From assembly GCA_032191485.1 (NCBI GenBank), contig JAVDOI010000185.1, positions 188,563-252,562 on the forward strand: a stretch of DNA of 64,000 nucleotides, written 5' to 3'. The translations under genes were made by a program, and so were the position numbers. This stretch comes from Leptoclinus maculatus. Taxonomy: Eukaryota; Chordata; Actinopteri; Perciformes; Stichaeidae. Positions 51,046 through 64,000 of this stretch are shown here, one piece after another. The notes under the pieces were generated by a model. That model ran no database searches, had not been told where the DNA came from, and worked only from the letters and a program-made list of their open reading frames with translations. The stretch's first letter is position 1. Every line of letters starts with the position of its first letter.

Positions 51046-51640
51046 AAAAGAATTACCAAATTATCATTATCATCACGCTCCGGTCGTAGCTACCAAGACA
51101 AAACTAGAAGCTAACACGGAAAACCGAGATACCAGAAAGCAAGAGAATTCGACACAGATTACGGAGATATCTTCAATTTATCTCTCCGTGAAACCATTAC
51201 AGACATATGAGCCAACAAGCACCAGAACCACGAACCGCTTTATTGATAATAATCAGAAACACACCTCACCTTTTCGCTGTTTTCGTGGAGACAAAGGATA
51301 AAATCTCCGGGTATTGTTGCAAATATCTATTCTACGGATGACCTGTTTGTCATAATTCTGTTTCCGTGAGGACAGGGGTTGAATTTGAGTCCGGGCGAGC
51401 TGGGGTTAGGGATTTTACTTTCGGCATATCGGATTTTACGCTTCACGAGAGACGGCGCGGTTTTGATTCTGACTGGCTAATGATGCTGTCAATCTTTCCC
51501 ACGTTTCCCCAGCTCAATTCTATAGGCTCTGACGCGTCGATAGAGGTTTGAATCACTTCATTCGCCCAATGGGCTGCTGACTTACATCTACATAGACACA
51601 GAGGAACTGGAGTCAGACGAGAAAACTCCATGGATCACAG
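51046..51640. other. Non-coding, nothing recognised
   Basis: No exon or repeat identified. Confidence 0.4.
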
Positions 51641-52190
51641 ACACAAACAGGGCTCAGAGAGGATTCAGGCTCTCAAAATGAAGCCAAACTGCTGTATTTG
51701 GATAGATTGAACACTTAGTGATAAAACAAGTGAAATATATAGTTAAATAGTATATAAAATTACAATGGAACAGCTGGTTCCAAAATGACCATTTTGGTGA
51801 CCTCGCCTGACCTCTCTGTACTAAAACCTCTCTAATTTTGTTCTGCTTCACTTTATCAAAGTCAGAATTTGCAGAGAGACTGTTCACATATTGTGCTATG
51901 ATTTGGGAGAGGTTTTAGACCTGCAGCTGCATCATTCCAAAGAAATAATAACAATAAATAACAATTTCTTTTCAGGCGATCCCGAAACTTTTCCATTTGA
52001 GCTGTGTGCCATCTTCATTTACTCTTAACCAGTAAAATATATACACTGATATTTATACATCTGAACAAATCTCACAAGTGTTACCTTTATTATAACATCA
52101 ACATTTTTAAAATAGAACTTGTAGTTGCAGAAATACACTCTTTTTAGTATGGGTATGCAATTTTTGAGCAGAGGCCTAAAAATAGGGCTA
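51641..52190. repeat. Second clear member of the 1650-2240 repeat family
   Basis: Shares gatagattgaacacttagtg, the aaatatatagtta block and the gagcagaggcctaaaaat end with 1650-2240. The copies are diverged. Confidence 0.7.
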
Positions 52191-52539
52191 CGGTTAAGAA
52201 AATACATTTCTGAAAAGGTTGAGTTGAGTCAAGCATCAGCCTTGTATTCTGCAGAACACTGCTGTTGTTGTTCTGCACTCTGGTTATTAATGTTTCAAAG
52301 AGTACTGTCATTCATGTTGATGATTTAATAAGTCTGTATTGTTGTTGTGTACATTGACAGGTGGATCAGTGATGTCAGTGAGGTAGGAAGGTTCCATGAG
52401 GTGATGCAGAGATTCTGTTCAGAATGTTCAGTGTTCTGGTGACATGACATCAGCATTCATCACAATCTCTGTGTCTTTAGCCATAACCAAACAACCTTTG
52501 GATAGAGATGCACCATTATGGGAGAGAACAACTTTCCAC

Positions 52540-52650
52540 TGAGACAAACGGATAGAGACACAGCTGCTCATCTTCAACACATGGAGGAGATCCAGATGAT
52601 CCAGGACTTCACGCCTCCAGTTTGGAGAAGCAGACAGGAGTACCGGCAGG
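52540..52650 (+). CDS. Possible exon, unidentified
   Basis: An open frame reads TAAHLQHMEEIQMIQDFTPP, continues VWRSRQEYRQ and reaches a good GTAAGA donor. The acceptor is unclear (a CTGAG at about 52541). It may belong to the unidentified plus-strand gene of 35412-39932. Weak evidence. Confidence 0.3.
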
Positions 52651-52998
52651 TAAGAAAAGTAATGTACTGCTGTAGATGGGGGAAACATCAAAATGTATTT
52701 TAGACACCTAAAATAAAATGAATATGCAAGTCTACACTATATTTAGGACATATTTCGGATATGGTAGCTTCTGTGGTCTGCAAGCTAAAATGTCAAGAGT
52801 GTAGAAATAGCATCTTGTATGTCAAGACATTTGTGATCTTGGAAGGAACCTGTTAAGATTTTGTTGTCGATGTTCACAATGAAGCCGACTGCAGTCAGTA
52901 CACACAGACTATCAGAGCAGGTTGGTGTAGAAAAAGTAAGAGAAATCCTATTATACTGTGATTTACGGGCAATGCTGAAATACATACAGTATACACCT

Positions 52999-53536
52999 TG
53001 TGGTAGAATATTTCTATGTTAATCGGGAGAAGAGAGTTTTGTTCACAAATCAATAATATAGTCTTCAGAAGATTCAAAGTTGTCTTGTTCTGTTTATTCG
53101 CTTACAAGAGGGAAAAATACAACACAGCCACTCAGTCAGTGTCTGTGTTGGAAGCTTCAACATCGTACAGGAACTTCACATCATTTAAGCAAACACAGGT
53201 TCACGCCTTGAGATAAATCATAGACAGGGAGTGGATATGTTTACATCCTAGCTGTCGTTCTTATCTGGACTCATGCCAGGTACGTTCAACTAGGAACTAG
53301 TTTATGGTTTTATGGTCTGTCTCAAACTCATCACACAGACAAAGGAGACAGTGTCTCTTCACCTCTCGTTCTTGTGTGGGAGCGTGTGATCAGTTTGAAA
53401 GAAAACCAGACACCGGGCTCATAAATTGATTGACTACTTTGCAGGACTGCTGCGTTTTGTCAGTGTCTGTGCTCTTCTCTTTCAGTTGTTCATCTTTGAA
53501 ACATTTCATGATACAAAATATATTTTTCCCATTACA
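52999..53536 (+). mobile_element. Solo LTR 1 of an LTR family
   Basis: A TGTGGTAG...CCATTACA unit of 538 bp flanked by ACCT on both sides (52995-52998 and 53537-53540). About 95% alike by eye to 55857-56387. TG/CA ends and a 4-bp duplication indicate a solo LTR. Orientation is assigned arbitrarily. Confidence 0.8.
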
Positions 53537-53540
53537 ACCT

Positions 53541-54045
53541 CAATCAAGGAATTACATTTATTCTCTAGGAGCAGCTGCTTAATTAACCTTGTTGAGATCA
53601 CTAATTCTCTAATTATGATTTGAATGCATTTGATAGCTTATTCTTTAATGGGGATAAATGAAGCGGTTGACCTGCTGTGGTTTTCAGAGACAGCAGGTAG
53701 GCTCTTGTGTCCCTCAGGACATGGCTGATGATGGGCCATTTCTAATGGCGGCCTATCGTGGATAATTCTTAGATTAGGACTGTACATCACTGAGTCATTT
53801 GTGGTGGGTCTGTCTTCAAAAAGGCCCTTGTGTCCAAAACATCATTACTTCAATAATTCAACTGCAGAGCTAATAATGTGTGTGCAGGAATTGACACTTT
53901 TTCTTTATGTTAACATTGGAATTCTAACCTTATTGCATTTCTTTGTAGCTTTTCTCTCCACTAACTTTGGATCGTTGCTCAATGGGAACACAGGAGCTTA
54001 AATGTCTGGGACAGCCAAGTTCACCTTCATCTTTTGATCGTCAAA
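53541..54045. other. Non-coding, nothing recognised
   Basis: No supported exon or repeat. Confidence 0.5.
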
Positions 54046-54149
54046 GTTGACGGGTCGCCGTGTCAACCGGCCAGCATCTAACCTGGACCTTATGCAGATC
54101 CTCCAGAAACTGTCAACGGACCGGTGGAAGACTCACATCCTAAAAGCAG
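54046..54149 (+). CDS. Possible exon, unidentified
   Basis: A CAAAG acceptor-like site is followed by GRRVNRPASNLDLMQILQKL and STDRWKTHILKA before a GTTCCG donor. The amphipathic text looks coding, but the family is unknown and the donor is weak. Confidence 0.25.
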
Positions 54150-54253
54150 GTTCCGTATCAGGATCAGCATGTAGCCCAAAGGTCACACACACATTTAGGA
54201 TTCAGTTGCTGACTGCTGGGAGTATGATGATAGAACTCCAGGACACATTGCAC

Positions 54254-55206
54254 TAGTGCTGGGCGGTATAACGGTTTTAATTTCCCGTATGATATACATT
54301 TTTCACACCGTCATACCGGAGCATAGTCGAAACAACTGCTGTCATTCTTCAACAGGCAGCAAAATATATTATTCGCCACTATGAGAGCTACGGTCGGAGC
54401 TAGTTGTCTTAAGTGTATTGAGAGGGACCTCTAATCATGGTTATAACTTTATAACACAACAATTAATAACCCACAACTAACGCTCTTTAACAGGGCAAAA
54501 CACCACGACACAACAGTTTATGACACATAAACAATTTGTAACACTAATAATTGTACATTTATAAAATTACACCGCCGAACGGCATGCTGGGTACAGCTCG
54601 CTAGCTAGCCCGCTAGCACATCAGTCTGTTAACAGACGGGAAAGGCTCCGTCGCTACAGTAACGTTACATTAAAGAACAGAAGAGAGCGATGCAGGATGA
54701 ACAAAGAGAGACCGGAGATGCACCGATAGAGTCTGTGCCCAAGAGAGGAGCTGTGCCGTCGGATTCGAGGTCGTCAACCAGTAACGTTAGCGCAAGTGAA
54801 ACAGTGAAGCCAAAGGGTCACACATCGCTTGAAGAGGCATTAGCTCGAGGCAGCATATGACAAGAAAAGCAAGCGGTGGAGCGACATTACGAACGCAATA
54901 ACGGTCCACATCTGCAAGGACATGGTCCCGCTACAGACAGTCGAGAAAGACTCAGAGCAATGATTAAAACACTGGATCCAAGGTACGTCTCACCGGGGAG
55001 ACAATACTTCAGACAAACTGCTATCAAACATTAGAGGAACAAACGAGCACACCCTCTAGTAAGCAAAGCCTTTATACATGATGACATTAAAATGTTTTTA
55101 TATTCTATGTACTTCTGACAGTAAGCCATTATAAACCTATATAAAAACAGTCAAGGAAAAAAATAAATACCGTGATACAAATGTTTGGTCATACCGCCCA
55201 GCACTA
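54254..55206 (+). mobile_element. hAT element, 953 bp, with intact 8-bp target duplication
   Basis: The terminal inverted repeats TAGTGCTGGGCGGTAT / ATACCGCCCAGCACTA are flanked by CATTGCAC at 54246-54253 and 55207-55214. Internal text at about 54690-55020 resembles a hAT transposase (HYERN, then AMIKTLDPRYVSPGRQYF in another frame). It is broken by stops and frameshifts, so this is a deletion derivative. Confidence 0.93.
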
Positions 55207-55281
55207 CATTGCACCCTAGCTGAGTGCACATTCTCAGTGCGTTAAGAGTGTGTGTCACAAGTTGGGTCTGTACTTCTGCTG

Positions 55282-55491
<210 letters not shown>

Positions 55492-55856
55492 AGGAATAAA
55501 AAGTCCACGCCTACAATATAATGGTGAACAGAAGTTAGAAACAGTGTAGCCAAACACTTTCAGATGTAACTTTACTACATATTCAACTTGACAGTCTTCT
55601 TGTTTCTGCTCCGCTCTACTGCTTAACAGATATTGTAATATTAGACTAAACCACGGTAATGCCACTACTGAATGTGAACAAACAGTTGGTTTGGAATAAT
55701 CTTTGGACTTGTGACACAACATTACTTCTGAATGTGATATCTGAATATAAAGCCATGGAAGTCAGAGGTAGAAGAGAAGGGATTTTATCATTACTATGAT
55801 ATGAGACGTCATGACATTCTGTGCTAGCGCCACAGTATGTTATTGTTAAAGACTCC

Positions 55857-56387
55857 TGTGGTAGAATATTTCTATGTTGATCGGGAGAAGAGAGTTTTGT
55901 TCACAAATCAATAATATAGTCTTCAGAAGATTCAAAGTTGTCTTTTCGTTTATTCGCTTGCAAGGGAAAATACAACACAGCCACTCAGTCAGTGTCTGTG
56001 TTGGAAGCTTCAACATCGTACAGGAACTTCACATCATTTAAGCAAACACAGGTTCACACCTTGAGATAAATCATAGACAGGGAGTGGATATGTTTACATC
56101 CTAGCTGTCGTTCTTATCTGGACTCATGCCAGGTACGTTCAACTAGGAACTAGTTTATGGTTTTATGGTCTGTCTCAAACTCATCACACAGACAAAGGAG
56201 AGACCTTCACCTTTGTTCAACTCTGGGAGCGTGTGATCAGTTCGAAAAACAAAACCAGACACTGGGCTCATAAATTGATTGACTACTTTGCAGGACTGCT
56301 GCGTTTTGTCAGTGTTCTCCTCTTTCTCTTTCAGTTGTTCATCTGTTAAAAACATTTCATGATACAAAATATATTTTTCCCATTACA
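55857..56387 (+). mobile_element. Solo LTR 2, same family as 52999-53536
   Basis: A 531-bp TGTGGTAG...CCATTACA unit flanked by CTCC at 55853-55856 and 56388-56391. Because its duplication differs from that of LTR 1, the two are separate insertions. Confidence 0.8.
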
Positions 56388-56574
56388 CTCCTCAGCACAC
56401 AAGCTTTGGAAGATCGATGGAATGCATGGGGGAAGGATGAAAACATTTGAAATGTTGCACAAATATTATAAATGTATTTTAATGACATTTGATTGGCATA
56501 ATATATTTGACTATCTATCCTTTTTTCTCTCTATCCGTCTATCTCTCTTTCATTCTCTCTCTTTTCTATCAGTC

Positions 56575-56844
56575 TGACTTTCTCTCTGACTTTCTGTCTG
56601 TCTGTCTGTCTGTATCTCTGTTTGTCTGTCTATCTGTCTCTCTCTCTGTCTGTCTATCTGTCTATCTGACTTTCTGTCTGTCTCTCTAACTTTCTGTTTT
56701 TCTGTCTGTCTCTCTGTCTGTCTGTCTGACTTTCTGTCTGTCTCTCTGACTTTCTGCCTGACTCTTTCTGCCTGACTCTTTCTGCCTGACTCTTTCTGCC
56801 TGACTCTCTCTCTGTCTCTCTCTGTCTCTCTCTGTCTCTCTCTG

Positions 56845-56877
<33 letters not shown>

Positions 56878-56920
56878 GTCTCTCTCTCTGTCTACCTCTG
56901 TCTATCTGTCTATCTGTCTA

Positions 56921-57019
<99 letters not shown>

Positions 57020-57021
57020 GC
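56575..57021. repeat. CTGT/TCTC simple repeat, first block
   Basis: Mixed CTGT, TCTC and GACT words ending in a pure CTGT run. Confidence 0.97.
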
Positions 57022-57417
57022 TGACAAAGCTCGGTAAAAAAGAAAATAATCTACACCAAGCAAAATGCAAAAAATATCATAATTCCTTCCATATCTTTCA
57101 ATTTGATCTCTTACTACTCCGACTAAGCTTTGCCAGCTTCTTTAAGTTTCGTTTCACGATAGTCACATGCTCGCCCACTGACCAATCAAAGCACACACTG
57201 CACCTTAAAACTGAGTTGCACGTAACGAGGGCATACTTGTAGGCCAGCTAGCAGGCTCTGGCACGTCAAAGAATACGCCCAACATGTCAAAATAAAGATC
57301 TGATTGGTTGAAGACTATGACAATCAATAATATCGTCCCCATTCACTTAAACTGCAAAGGGAATCACTTGTGAGACAGCAGGCCTCAGGCCTCTCTTCTT
57401 ACCTAGAGACACAGGGG
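57022..57417. other. Non-repeat island between CTGT blocks
   Basis: About 400 bp of ordinary sequence. No gene recognised. Confidence 0.6.
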
Positions 57418-59252
<1,835 letters not shown>

Positions 59253-60136
59253 TTTATTATATTTCATTAAACTAATCAAGTCAGCGTGATTGCAAACGGC
59301 AAAGCACATTAACTACTTCCGATGATTTCAAAATAAAGGGACAATCTGAACATGCACAAATTAATTTAAGATTAAAACGAAGCGATTATTTTAATAGTTT
59401 TCCACCGGTCACATTTAAATCCTGCAACACAACATTCTTCAGTGGGAATAACACAGTTTATTAAAGGAACAATGTGTAGGATTTAGGGGAATTTATTGGC
59501 AGAAATGGAATTTAATATTCATAACTATGTTTTCATTAGTGGCTTCCAGTGAACTTAATTAGGTTAGATTATATTAGTTTGGTTTTAAACGTGCCTGTGC
59601 TTTTAAACAATTTGTCTGTACTTAAAAAACAATTGAAAACACCCTTCACATGGACTATTATCTGTGTTAATTGCACATATTGGTCAACATTTTGCACATT
59701 CTTGCACAAACTGTACAGCGCTTTCATTTTGAATAGATATGTTGTACACCTATTATTGTAATTGTCTATTTTTTGTTCATGTTTCTTTTGCGGTAATTGC
59801 TTTTATTTTTTAAATGAAACCAAACTGAAGTTCTTACAATGGTTATTGTTATTAACCCGATTCTGACACAAAGTAAAAAAGGGGGGAAATCCTCATATTT
59901 GAAAATCTAGATTCAGAGAAACTTTTACTCAAATGAAAAACTTTAAACCTGAATATATGAAGAGCAAGCCCAGATGGTAATATGATGTCCATTCATTATA
60001 AAGAGCAAAGGTCACAGACTGTCATCTGTTTCATGAGCACATCAACATTTTAAAATGTATTCTAAAGACGTTAATCACAAGTGAGGCACATAATTGTGAA
60101 CTTGAGACAGAAGAATTAGAAGTTTTAAAAATGTAT
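59253..60136. other. Non-coding, with a fragment of a common teleost repeat
   Basis: 59461-59545 (AAAGGAACAATGTGTAGGAT, then GGCAGAAATGGAAT) is a piece of a widespread fish repeat. The expected last dnah2 exon was not found here. Confidence 0.6.
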
Positions 60137-60278
60137 TCTTTTTTTTTTTTTTTATAAATTGTATTAATTGCAAAACAAGAGAGAATACATAGACATAACA
60201 TAGACATAACAACAAGAGGACGACAAGAACAGTGAGATACAAGCCAGCAAACATCATGTAGTCAGTATATGGGAGAAT

Positions 60279-60325
<47 letters not shown>

Positions 60326-60922
60326 TTGAGCCTTCTGAGATGGGAAAAATAAATAAATAAAAAAACCGAAAGTACATAAATGAGGGCAAATCACATAAAT
60401 TATGAAATAATAACGTCTGGGTCATGGGGAGTATCGCCCCGTCCACTGGCAATGCATGAAAATATATATATACACTTGTACAAATTTTAATATTAATAGG
60501 ATGGGTGGTGTCACGTTTGTAAAAACGTAGTGATGGATGACCAGATGGAGTGGTGTTCTGTTGTATTGTATATGATGGAGGAGGTTAGATCTTCCATTTA
60601 AATAAACTCCATCATTAAGGTTCTCCAGTGTGTGATGTGTGTGTTAGTCCTTGATTTCCAGTTCATGAGGATAGTTTTCTTGGCGATAGTTAGGGCCACG
60701 AGGAGTAATCGGCGGTTAGTTTTGCTCAGATTTATTGTTGAGATGTCTCCTAGTAAGCACAGTGAAGGGGATAATGGGACGAGGCAGCCCAGGAAGACAG
60801 ACAGTGACTCAGTTATTTCTTTCCAAAAGTGATTAACTGGTACAGTGCCAGGTGGCGTGAACATAGCTATCCGGGCTATTTTGAGTGCAATGTGGACAGA
60901 TGTCTGACGTGAATCCCATTTT
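60137..60922 (-). mobile_element. 5'-truncated L1-type LINE, ORF2 C-terminus and poly(A)
   Basis: The minus strand encodes MGFTSDICPHC...YVHATWHC in one frame. A frameshift leads into NHFWKEITESLSVFLGCLVP, LCLLGDISTINLSKTNRRLL and ALTIAKKTILMNWKSR, the typical C-terminal tail of fish L1 ORF2. A 17-bp T run near 60137-60153 on plus is the poly(A) tail. A GT tract (60281-60322) lies in its 3' region. The insertion begins about 15 bp downstream of a dnah2 splice donor. Confidence 0.85.
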
Positions 60923-60936
60923 AAACAACAAGTCAC

Positions 60937-61011
60937 CTTGGGCGGGTACATAAGGTGGCTGTCATCTCCAGTGGACACTATAAACTCCCAAGACAGCTTG
61001 TCCACTGATAT
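60937..61011 (-). CDS. dnah2: dnah2 exon, 75 bp
   Basis: TTCAG| precedes ISVDKLSWEFIVSTGDDSHL and MYPPK, then |GTGACT. It continues ARQHN of the preceding exon. An L1 insertion starts 15 bp past the donor. Confidence 0.88.
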
Positions 61012-63910
61012 CTGAAAGAACAGTTTGTCACCATGTTCATTGTTGGATGGACAAGATGTTGAGATTAATCTAAGAGAGAAAAGTCTTCAGCAGGTTGGGT
61101 TTGCCAAACCAACACAGGGCGTATATCTGAAAACCAATGTGTTTTTATGTCTGTATTATGTGTGCTGTGAAAATCAAACATGACATCACTTAAAAACAAA
61201 GATTTAAAAACAGAATTTGAGCTGTTGGTATCCAGGTTCCAGGTTTATTTGTTGAGTTTATTCTTCTGTTGTAGAATCAAATAGTTAACTGAGAACCTTT
61301 CATATTATATGGCCATCAAAGACAAACCAGACAATACAAGCGGTATTCCTTAATGTAGTGACAGCGTCTTTCTGCCTGTGTGGATGTGGCTGTGTGAACT
61401 CTCACGTTGTGCTGTCGAGCAGAGGACTGCAGCACAGCGGTGAGGAACCCGTTGGGAAAGGTGAAGCTGGAGAGCCAGAACAGTTTGGGGGGCTCGGCCG
61501 TCTCTGCCCAGCGCGCAAACTCACTGACCCGCAGGGAAAGATCCCTGGTCCACGCTGCCAGGGGCTTCAGTGAAGGGTACGCCTAGAGGCCATATACAGT
61601 GAGGGATGAATCAACGGTAATTACATGCTTCCAGCAGTTGGCAGCCATTCATAATGCAGGTGTGGAAGAATTGTGTGAAAACTCTCAAGTGAGGTGGGGG
61701 TCTGGAACCTTCTCCCACAGCGGTGGAACACGGGCGTCATGGATGTAGCGGAAAGTCTCCTCCAAGCTGGATGACATCACCACCAAGCCTCTGATCCCTT
61801 TCTCCAGCTCCGCCTGGGATGAACTAACACACAAACACACACTGTAGGTGTTTAGTCGTCATCTAGTCTGGATCTATTGGGATTACCGTGCATTTGGACA
61901 GAGAGGTACAAATAAACAGGCCAGGTGATTGGGCGATTGTTGCTGATTTGCATCTTTCATGCTAGTGCCTCTTTGTGTAGCAGGTTTCCCTTGAAAATGA
62001 CAGGTTTTAGTTTTTACATTGAATTTAGATACACTTGTGTAAATGGTTTAACTACTGATAGACATGCCAATATGGCAAGAAACAGTGTTGGTAAATTCCT
62101 TCAGAAGGGTTTGCTCAACCTAATTCTGTAGGAATTGACAATTGCAATTCATTTGATCTGGAAAACAGGCTAATGCCTTCACAAGTCACTATCATTTGAT
62201 CTCACTTTAGGTTGCCCCAACCCAGGACCGATACACACACACATTGCAAATCATATTTGGATTAATGTTTTTGGAATTAAGGGATAAATTCAGGTTAACA
62301 ACCACGGCCACTTAGTCTGCTGCCACTGCTAAATGTTAGCAGCACATCCCTATTGACACGGTTAGTTTCACATGACAGTTACACACATAGAGGTACAGTG
62401 CCTACGACACACACATGGCTAGCAGAGATTCTGACAATCCAACCCAAAGACACACACACGCAGACATAGAGATCATACATGATGGTGTCCAGCAGAGAAT
62501 TGTATCTCTGGATCTCTTGCAGCAGGACCACATTGATAGGGGAGAGGTTGTGCTGGAGGATGGACCTGGTGCCCTCGTAGTCAATCAATGGCGGGAATTT
62601 CTTACGGACGTCTGCCAACAGCTCTAATACCTGGAGGCACGTTGCAAACATAGAACAAAAGATGATAACTTACAAATATACTGCACACAAGTATTTGCAG
62701 TGAAGAAACTGCAGAGTCGGATCGTGGTGCTGCATACAACTGGAGGACTTATAATAGCTCTTGATAATCCTTTCTAAAATACACACATACTCCGACATCA
62801 GTCATGCTCCAACAACCAAAAGAACCTTGTTCTTTAGCACTATTACACTACCATAACATTTAAAGCATGTTTAAAGCACATAGAGAAACTACTGCCATTG
62901 TTATACAACACCCAGTTTCATGAACACATGGATAACTTTCAAAACAAAACAGTCATTTCTGTCTCGACCACTAAGTGTGAATGCAAAACGTTCCTTGTAC
63001 AGGTCATTTAAACATGTTGATGTAGCACGTGAGTGTGGAAGTTCTATTGGAAACTATTTAGAGTTTTGTGGTGTGTTGAGTGCTCTGACTTTTTTAAAGG
63101 TCATTCAATTGTTGGTCTCATCTTATGCCCGTGTATTTCCATTAAACTGGTTATCTCTTCCCTCCACTTCTCCCACCTTGCCTCTTTCTCACCTTATCGT
63201 CTCTACTGGGCCTGTCCCCCGCAGCAGTAGGACTGGTGACCTGGGGCTGCAGGGAGAGCAGGGTGTCAAACAGCGTCCTGGTCTCAGCCATCTGGCTGGC
63301 AATGTCTGCATTAGAGTGCTGGCCAAACACCTCAGGGTGCTCTGTGGACGGCAGCCTGCTGATATAGTCCTTGTAGGAAGACTGGGGTCCGTCATTGGGG
63401 ATGTAATAGGATGTTAAGGAGGACAACCTGACAGATAAATGGGGTTGACAGAATATAAAGTCAGTGGTATGAGATGTTTGTTGGTGGACAATTCCCAATT
63501 TCCTTGGAGAGATTATTTTCATCTCATCTGAAGTAACTGATGTAGAAACATAGCAGCAAAACATAACCCTGCCAATATGAATGACAAAAACACAGAGAGT
63601 CAGTGTATTGACAATATCTAAAGAGTCTCTAGCACACACTGCCTGAATGTATGGAGTGCTAGCATTCTGATTCTTTAAATATACATGTATATGTGTCAGA
63701 ATGAATGTGTGTGTGTCAAAGTGTCTTACTTGAAGGAGGGCTGGTTCACGGCAGCATCACAGAAGTAGTCACTGATGTATGTGGTCAGAAGACGTCCCAG
63801 TCGTCTGTTACGTGTCCTCCATAGTTGACCTCAGCAATGAGGTACTTCAACGCATCCCAGGGAATCTTCTCATACATATCCAGGTACAGACTGAGCAGAT
63901 TCTCACTCAC
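60937..63910 (-). CDS. dnah2: dnah2: axonemal dynein heavy chain, 3' exons (partial)
   Basis: Six minus-strand exons encode part of the C-terminal region of an axonemal dynein heavy chain, the microtubule motor of cilia and flagella. Order: LYLDMYEKIPWDALKYLIAE; YYIPNDG...YISRLPSTEHPEVFGQHSNADIASQ...TLLSLQPQ; FPPLIDYEGT...VVLLQEIQRYN; LEKGIRGLVVMSSSLEE; LAAWTRDLSLR...FWLSSFTFP; LSWEFIVSTGDDSHLMYPP. The phrases GQHSNADIASQ, TLLSLQPQ and VVLLQEIQRYN fit DNAH2 better than DNAH1, 3, 5, 7 or 9 as I know them. The 5' exons lie beyond the right edge. The final coding exon after YPPK was not found to the left. Confidence 0.85.
61406..61582 (-). CDS. dnah2: dnah2 exon, 177 bp
   Basis: CTCTAG| precedes AYPSLKPLAAWTRDLSLRVS, continuing to FWLSSFTFPNGFLTAVLQSS and ARQHN, then |GTGAGA. 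This is the conserved dynein tail FxxPxGFLTAxLQ. Confidence 0.9.
61709..61813 (-). CDS. dnah2: dnah2 exon, 105 bp
   Basis: CCCAG| precedes AELEKGIRGLVVMSSSLEET, continuing through HDARVPPLWEK, then |GTTCCA. Confidence 0.9.
62466..62630 (-). CDS. dnah2: dnah2 exon
   Basis: CTCCAG| precedes VLELLADVRKKFPPLIDYEG, continuing to VVLLQEIQRYNSLLDTIM. The 3' end is placed at TAT|GTCTGC, a weak donor that leaves one residue more than the family usually has. The true border may differ by a few bases. Confidence 0.82.
63193..63427 (-). CDS. dnah2: dnah2 exon
   Basis: CTGTCAG| precedes LSSLTSYYIPNDGPQSSYKD, continuing EVFGQHSNADIASQMAETRT to DRPSRDDK|GTGAGA. Phase joins SF(K) of the exon at 63730. Confidence 0.9.
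63730..63910 (-). pseudogene. dnah2: dnah2 exon with a 4-nt frameshift
   Basis: CCCCAG| precedes VSENLLSLYLDMYEKIPWDA, continuing LKYLIAEVNYGGHVTDDW. The frame then gives DVF and TGA. The family-expected continuation RLLTTYISDYFCDAAVNQPS lies in another frame right after. The consensus DDWDRRLLTTY implies loss of 4 nt near 63807. Splice sites are intact (AA|GTAAGA). The cause is a mutation or a base-calling or assembly indel. Confidence 0.85.
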
Positions 63911-64000
63911 CTGGGGGCATCAAGATGATGATTTTAACAGACCAAGAACTAAAGGAAGTAAGTAGGTGGTCTCGTACATTTCTTTAAATGTTTTTTGAAG

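Overview
The window is nuclear DNA from a ray-finned (teleost) fish, probably a percomorph. It holds intron-split vertebrate genes with GT-AG borders and long GT, CTGT and polypyrimidine microsatellites. It also has a teleost-typical mix of transposable elements: L2-type and L1-type LINEs, a Penelope element with GIY-YIG endonuclease, Ty3/Gypsy and other solo LTRs, hAT and piggyBac-like elements. Nothing in it looks prokaryotic, and there is no operon, CRISPR array or phage.

Layout. 1-1640: scraps of a large secreted cysteine-rich (SCO-spondin-like) protein on opposite strands, with a solo Gypsy LTR between them. 2537-9803 (minus): eight exons of chrna1, the muscle nicotinic acetylcholine receptor alpha-1 subunit. 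One exon carries a frameshifting deletion that removes the vicinal cysteine pair. 10780-14349: DNA transposons. 14745-16435: a long polypyrimidine tract and minisatellite. 16436-30774: a satellite array of two related monomers (X about 590 bp, Y about 940 bp) with a 4,008-bp higher-order period and a long inverted repeat in every Y. 30775-35411: a second, deleted and rearranged version of 395-14750. 35412-39932 (plus): exons of an unidentified gene, with an L2-type LINE inside an intron. 40140-48000: piggyBac-like elements, a foldback element, a Penelope ORF2 lacking its catalytic palm, and a Penelope-type ORF1. 49300-59250: microsatellites, two solo LTRs of one family, a hAT element with intact 8-bp duplications, and more than 2 kb of CTGT repeat. 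60137-60922: an L1 tail. 60937-63910 (minus): six exons from the 3' part of an axonemal dynein heavy chain, best matching dnah2, one with a 4-nt frameshift.

The most interesting structure is the pair chr-copy 1 (395-14750) and copy 2 (30775-34760) around the satellite. Shared blocks are almost identical, yet each copy carries derived changes the other lacks. Copy 1 has a solo LTR and a 1.49-kb transposon with a 5-bp target duplication. Copy 2 keeps retrotransposon internal sequence and an empty transposon site, but has lost most of chrna1. That is how two alleles or haplotypes differ, so an unpurged haplotype placed in tandem by the assembler is as likely as a true segmental duplication. I see no convincing new protein system; the novelty is structural.
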